The translations under genes and the position numbers were made by a program. The notes beneath the pieces are model-generated. The model was not told the origin of the DNA, did no database searches, and saw only the letters and a list, made by a program, of their open reading frames with translations. From contig BFEA01000618.1 in assembly GCA_003427395.1 (NCBI GenBank), positions 67,564-88,684 on the forward strand: a stretch of DNA of 21,121 nt, written 5' to 3'. The stretch's first letter is position 1, and each line of letters opens with the position of its first letter. Shown here piece by piece: positions 17,011 to 21,121 of the stretch. This DNA comes from Chara braunii. Taxonomy: Eukaryota > Streptophyta > Charophyceae > Charales > Characeae.

Positions 17011-17652
17011 TCAATGTCCAACACTGTCTGGAATATTGAAGGATGTATTGATATCGTCATCAAGCCACTCGATCTTGCTATCGCTGTGCTGACAAAGTCT
17101 GGGTGAAATCCCTACAAACCTGATGCACCAACTGGGGGAGAAACATGGCGCAATCCATCCCAAAGTGCTGATAAAGCAGCACATCGGGGAGTAACAAACG
17201 AAACAGCCAAGCTGAACGGCCAACAACAGTTCAAACAGGCAAGTACTGCATGACAGGAGACATCTGTGCGAATGCATTATCCCAACTGTCGGCGCTGGGG
17301 TAGCCAGATGCCATTGGATTACGCATACCACGTGAAATGTGTTCTGCATGAAATTTTTAGATGGATGAATGAGAGCTGTCAGCTGTTGTTCATGGTAAAT
17401 CTTGACCTTCAAATTTTGGCCAATCAGGCTCAGGCTCCGCCAGCACAGAAAAGAAGCAGTGGGGCCATGGACCCCAGATAAATAGATCTCGAGGGGAATC
17501 TGTTCATGATCTACAGAAGATTTAGTATGTTTAGAAACTTGCCACAGCACACATTCTTGTGCGGTTACAATGATTACAGTATCAGATCCGGATTTCGCCA
17601 GATTTCCCGATACAGCCGAAACAACCCTTTCATCCAATCTGGTGTGCCCCAC
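17011..17652 (-). other. Unrecognised 213-codon open frame
   Basis: The longest uninterrupted frame outside the retrotransposon. It starts at 17652 and ends at 17011, is rich in Cys, His and Ser, and shows no signal peptide, repeat or motif that I know. No splice pattern or promoter supports it. It could be an exon of an unannotated gene, a decayed mobile-element frame, or chance. I give it low weight. Confidence 0.15.
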
Positions 17653-17870
17653 TTACTTTTACTTGAAACAGAGAAGGCTCTCATAAAGTGCTGCGGAAGA
17701 GGCTGCCAAGCTCTTAAGAGCAGGCCCTACTGTGCAATATCTATGCCTGGGCTCTGAAATGCAATGCACCTTGTCCTAAATTCTTCGCTTTCACCAACTT
17801 AATGATCTCAATGTGACCACCAGGTTGCATGAGCAAAGACACTAATCACATTGTGGCTGTTAGCAACGAC

Positions 17871-18160
17871 CTAATCACATTGTGACCACCATGCTACACA
17901 AGCAGGGGCGGGCCTTTTCAGACTAGCAGCTCCAGGCTTCTTCGCTGGCAGACTCAGTGGGCTAACGGCCTAATCACATTGTGACCACCACGCTACACAA
18001 GCAGGGGCGGGCCTTTTCAGACTAGCAGCTCCAGGCTTCTTCGCTGGCAGACTCAGTGGGCTAACGGCCTAATCACATTGTGACCACCACGCTACACAAG
18101 CAGGGGCGGGCCTTTTCAGACTAGCAGCTCCAGGCTTCTTCGTTGGCAGACTCAGTGGGC
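17871..18160. repeat. 99-bp tandem array, three copies
   Basis: CTAATCACATTGTGACCACC begins at 17871, 17970 and 18069, an exact 99-bp period. The copies are nearly identical (for example ATGCTACACA in the first against ACGCTACACA in the others). The third copy ends at GTGGGC (18160), next to the 105-bp element copy C. Upstream, about 17805-17870 contains decayed partial copies (CTCAATGTGACCACCAGG and ACTAATCACATTGTGGC). Confidence 0.92.
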
Positions 18161-18164
18161 CCTA

Positions 18165-18269
18165 CCGTCTTCACCCGAATATAACGCCAGGTCATTATAG
18201 CTGTATTTGGCACAACTGTCAGCCCAGATAGGGCGATAATTACCGGGCATTCTATTCGGGTGAGCACGG
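18165..18269. mobile_element. 105-bp inverted-repeat element, copy C (MITE-like)
   Basis: Begins CCGTCTTCACCCGAATATAA and ends with the inverted match TTCGGGTGAGCACGG. TA flanks both ends (18163-18164 and 18270-18271). Its middle (TGTATTTGGCACAACTG) is the reverse complement of the middle of copies A and B, so it is inserted in the opposite orientation. Confidence 0.9.
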
Positions 18270-18271
18270 TA

Positions 18272-18599
18272 GGCAATATATAATGCCATTTTGGCAACAA
18301 TCTGGTATAAAGTAGCTTTCCGGGCTCTCCAAAAGAGACATCTTCCCACGCTTAAAGCTCTCTCTGCTTTCTGTGAAGCAATGATCATGAAAGAGGCACA
18401 TGTATACAAAAGAAGCCTGGAAGTGTGTCGCTCAGCCTAGGATGAGGGGAAGACACCCCATGATTGACCCGGCTGATGAGATTAAATCACCAATACCTCC
18501 CAGCCTCTTTTTGCCGAGGCTGTGAAACACCGCGCGCCAAGCTCTGCCAAGCCCAAGCGCGACTATTACTGATTATTTTGTCTTTGTCTTTGTTGTTTT
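18272..18599. other. Unassigned non-coding stretch
   Basis: No frame with a recognisable product. ATTAAATCACCAATACCTCC at 18481-18500 is a weak relative of the TTTAAACCACCAGTACCT motif of the 13.8 and 15.5 kb blocks. Confidence 0.4.
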
Positions 18600-19200
18600 T
18601 TTGTCTTTTCTGCATCTCGGGAGTAGTGGGAAAGGAATACAAAAATTGAAAAAATATGACGGTGTAAGATACACTGCCATATTTTTTGTCTTTTCTAAGT
18701 TTTCTGCATGACCGGCTGATTTATCTTTTTTTTTTGTGTGTGTGGACCATTTCTCGATTTATGCATGTCATCCAGTTGGTTTCTTCCCTATAGTTTCGTT
18801 GAGTTTTCTCTTATTATATCTTAGAAGTTCAAGTGGTCCCAGTGTGACGCTCCTGCCGGGCACAGGAGAGACTGGGGGCGGAGCTCCACACGCGGTGCCT
18901 GGGACAGGTAAGGGGTGAGGCCGAGATCGGCCTGAGAGCGAGAATGCATGCGCGTGCAATGAGGCAGGGAGAGGAATACAGCTAGGCAGGCGGAAGAGAT
19001 CGGCCTGCCATATTTTTTGCCTTTTCTGCATGTCGGGAGTAAAGAGAGAGGAATACAAAAATGTGACGGTGCAAAGTACACTGCCATAGTTTTTGTCTTT
19101 TCTGCATGGCCGGCTGGTTTTTCTTTTCTTTCTTTTTTGTGGACCATTTCTCGATTTATGCATGTCATCCAGTTGGTCTCCTCCCTATAGATTTCCTGAG
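18600..19200. repeat. Pair of about 200-bp direct repeats (offset about 416)
   Basis: The first copy covers about 18600-18803, the second about 19016-19200. Both hold TTTTCTGCAT, GGAATACAAAAA, TGACGGTG, TACACTGCCATA, a T-rich tract and GACCATTTCTCGATTTATGC (18745 and 19142). Between them is a GC-rich insert (about 18838-19000) related to the sequence at 20765-20850. Confidence 0.85.
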
Positions 19201-19930
19201 CTGAGGTTTTGTCGTTTTTTTTCTTTCTCGTGTCATTCTTGCCCAGGGGCCAGGGCCCACTAGCGCCATATTATACTGTGGGACATCAGTGTGTGACACC
19301 CTTTTGGCATTTGAAAATGGTTTCTGTATTTTGTCAGATTTAAAAAACTCGCTTTCTGCGAGTTAAAGAAAATAAAATTCAGCTTAGGGCGCTCCCGTCC
19401 GTCAGCCTTTGCGCTGTGAGCCATGGAATTTGTCGCCACTTTTTCTGGGTGTGTGCTGCACTCAGCCAATGGGCTGGGTCCTCTGAAGGTCATTGCTGTC
19501 AGGTCATTATGATATTTGGCAGCACACAGGACTTTGTTTTTTTTCTTTTGTCCGCCTTTTTGTGCACGTGAAGCACTGTAGCAAGGTCACAATATTACTC
19601 CCCCCCCCAAAAAAAAAAGTCTGGAAAACACGACGTTGCTACAGTGATTTTGAAATAAAAGAAAAAGGAACAAATGGTGAAAGTGCGTAAGGGTACACAG
19701 CCAAAACTTCTTCGCTTTCTCCGAATCTGTTCAAAACTCAGAATGCTGCACAATCTCCCCTCCATCGATTGCGTGTAGTAATCCAACTCTGTCACACGTG
19801 ATTGAAAACCGTACGTACACGGTATAATACGCGCTAGTCTTCTCTGTGCTGTGTTTGTTGTGTGAAAAAGAAAAGAAAGGAAGGGTAATCTTCTCTGTGG
19901 GCATCACCACACCACTCTCAAAATGTGAAA
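19201..19930. other. Unassigned non-coding stretch
   Basis: Open frames of up to 87 codons without recognisable content. A C9-A10 homopolymer pair lies near 19601-19618. T-rich and A-rich tracts alternate. Confidence 0.4.
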
Positions 19931-19931
19931 A

Positions 19932-20418
19932 AGACAAAAATGTGGCGGGTGCATCTGGCCATGTCCTAGCGGGAAGTTCATTCTCATTTTGCACATTTCA
20001 AGAGTTGTGTGGCGATGCCCTGTATCGTTCCAATTTTAACGGATGTCCCGATGGACAGTTATGGTTTTGGCGATTCGCAATCCTGTAGATTCGGTCAGTT
20101 GTCTTTTTGTTTTTCTCGAGACCGTTTTGTCTTCCGTTTTTTTTTTTTTCTTTCGTAGAGCCATTTGCCGTTTTAGCCGTCTGATCGTTCTGCAGGGCGC
20201 ACGGTGCCTCGATTGACTGCATCGGGGCAAACTCATGCTACGACTTTCTGCTGGATGGCGTATGGGCATATGTGCAACGCCGTTCCCATCTGTCTGCTAA
20301 TAGCCTCTTCACAACAACATGCGAACGTACACTACACAAAAGACAAAAATCATGGTGGTGTATCTGTCCATGTTCTAGCCGGATATTCACTCTCGTTTTG
20401 CACATTTCAAGAGTGGTG
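19932..20418. repeat. Pair of about 78-bp direct repeats (offset 409)
   Basis: AGACAAAAAT starts both copies (19932 and 20341). They share CATG(T/C)CTAG, then the dispersed 24-nt motif (19976-19999 and 20385-20408) and CAAGAGT, and continue into a GCGA(T/G)GCC block. Confidence 0.8.
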
Positions 20419-20438
20419 GAGCGAGGCCCCATAGCATA

Positions 20439-20467
20439 GGATGACACACATAAATCGAGAAATGGTC
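20439..20467. repeat. Inverted third copy of the GACCATTTCTCGATTTATG motif
   Basis: The reverse complement of this 29-base segment matches 18745-18773 and 19142-19170 at 27 of 29 positions, followed here by an A16 run in place of the T-rich tract that precedes the direct copies. Confidence 0.85.
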
Positions 20468-20731
20468 TTTAAAAAAAAAAAAAAAAAGATCGATGAATCT
20501 GGCTGTCCTCTGGCTCTCTAGGGTCAGTGAAACCCTTTTTTGTCTACCCTCAAGCCACATCACGTTTTTTTTTCACTTTTCTTGGTGGTGGGTGGGGGGG
20601 TCAAGTGTCGCCCATGCACAAACATAATGTCATCCCTTTTCCCCATTGGGCCCAGGGCATGCGACCTTTAAACAGCGGGCCGTCTGCTAGTGCCGCGGTC
20701 CCCTGCAGCGTAGCCGTGGGGTCCACTTGTC

Positions 20732-20746
20732 TCTTATACACCCTAA
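20732..20746. other. Partial match to the Tn5/Nextera mosaic end
   Basis: TGTCTCTTATACAC is a 14-base match to the mosaic end found complete at 3436, but the next bases (CCT instead of ATCT) diverge. Base composition becomes very GC-rich just after. It may be a mis-trimmed adapter joining two unrelated pieces, or chance. Confidence 0.35.
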
Positions 20747-20859
20747 AGGAAAAAGCGGTCCGTGCGTGACGCTCCCGCTGGGCCCAGCGAAAATCGGGCA
20801 GGGAGGTCCGCGCGCGGTGCCGCAGGGGACCGAGGACGTCGCGACGTTTGGGGAGGCCG

Positions 20860-21075
20860 GTAGCCGGCTGTCGCAGGGTCCCGTCGGAGTGGGCCGGTAG
20901 CGTGGCGGGCCGGTCGGGTGGACCGTCGGGAGTCGGTCGGCAGTGGGGCAGGGCGGTTGGGTGGACCGAGGGCGGAGCGGGCCGATAGCGTGGTGATAGC
21001 GTGGTGGGGCGGTTGGGTGGACCGCGGGCGGATCGGCCCGATAGCGTGCCGATAGCGTGCCGATAGCGTGGTGGG

Positions 21076-21077
<2 letters not shown>
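20860..21077. repeat. GC-rich minisatellite
   Basis: Repeated blocks of GGGCGGTTGGGTGGACCG with variants (near 20909, 20950 and 21003) alternate with GATAGCGTG units, three of them in close tandem at 21040-21070. Unit length is roughly 55-60 bp and variable. It is not recognisable as rRNA. Confidence 0.7.

Positions 21078-21121
<44 letters not shown>
21078..21121. repeat. (GA)22 microsatellite, runs off the window edge
   Basis: At least 22 GA units directly after the GC-rich minisatellite. The true length is unknown because the window ends inside it. Confidence 0.95.

Noticed and set aside
17011-17652. A host gene encoded by the 213-codon minus-strand frame
   Set aside because: No recognisable domain, splice signals or promoter. 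Kept only as a low-confidence open frame.
17871-18160. CRISPR-like regular repeats
   Set aside because: The units are contiguous 99-bp tandems with no unique spacers, in eukaryotic-type DNA.
20760-21077. rDNA spacer or rRNA gene
   Set aside because: High GC and tandem blocks only. No conserved rRNA segment was recognised.

Overview
This window looks like repeat-rich nuclear DNA from a eukaryote. The main coding content is one plant-type Ty3/gypsy LTR retrotransposon. The rest is long non-coding sequence with (GA)n/(CT)n microsatellites, A/T homopolymers, small TA-flanked inverted-repeat elements and short tandem arrays. The RT and integrase wording, the initiator-tRNA-like primer site and the many small inverted-repeat elements suggest a streptophyte. 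A charophyte such as Chara is my best guess, from memory of the polyprotein style and not from any search. No host gene, tRNA, rRNA or CRISPR array could be supported.

Layout. Positions 1-2455 are unassigned non-coding sequence with a diverged 94-bp tandem duplication near the end. Positions 2461-11612 are a complete minus-strand Ty3/gypsy element bounded by the 5-bp target duplication CTATA. In transcription order it has: 5' LTR (10577-11612, TATA box about 11030), primer binding site (10561-10575), a leader with a 38-unit GA repeat, gag with an unusually long coiled-coil N-terminus, a CX2CX4HX4C zinc knuckle, aspartic protease, reverse transcriptase, RNase H, integrase with exact D-D-35-E spacing, a GPY/F module and a chromodomain-like tail, then the 3' LTR (2461-4567). 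At least seven in-frame stops and six frameshifts make this copy non-functional as assembled.

The 3' LTR holds two further events. One is a 738-bp terminal-inverted-repeat element (2505-3242) with an 8-bp target duplication. The intact 5' LTR preserves its empty site. The other is a 38-nt Nextera mate-pair junction adapter (3436-3473) with a perfect 235-bp duplication around it, which is a library or assembly artefact.

Positions 11618-21121 are non-coding mosaic. They contain three 105-bp TA-flanked inverted-repeat elements of one family (11999, 16766, 18165), a related 198-bp element with perfect 32-bp terminal repeats and serial internal palindromes (13494-13697), a foldback block (13745-14030) whose arm motif recurs at 15.36, 15.55 and 16.07 kb, a 99-bp tandem array (17871-18160), a 50-bp tandem pair, paired direct repeats (18600/19016 and 19932/20341), a 24-nt motif repeated next to GA/CT tracts, and a GC-rich minisatellite that runs into (GA)n at the window edge.

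The most distinctive material is the inverted-repeat family. Its 105-bp members are close to hairpins over their whole length. The 198-bp relative seems to have been built by repeating the inner part of the same terminal repeat.
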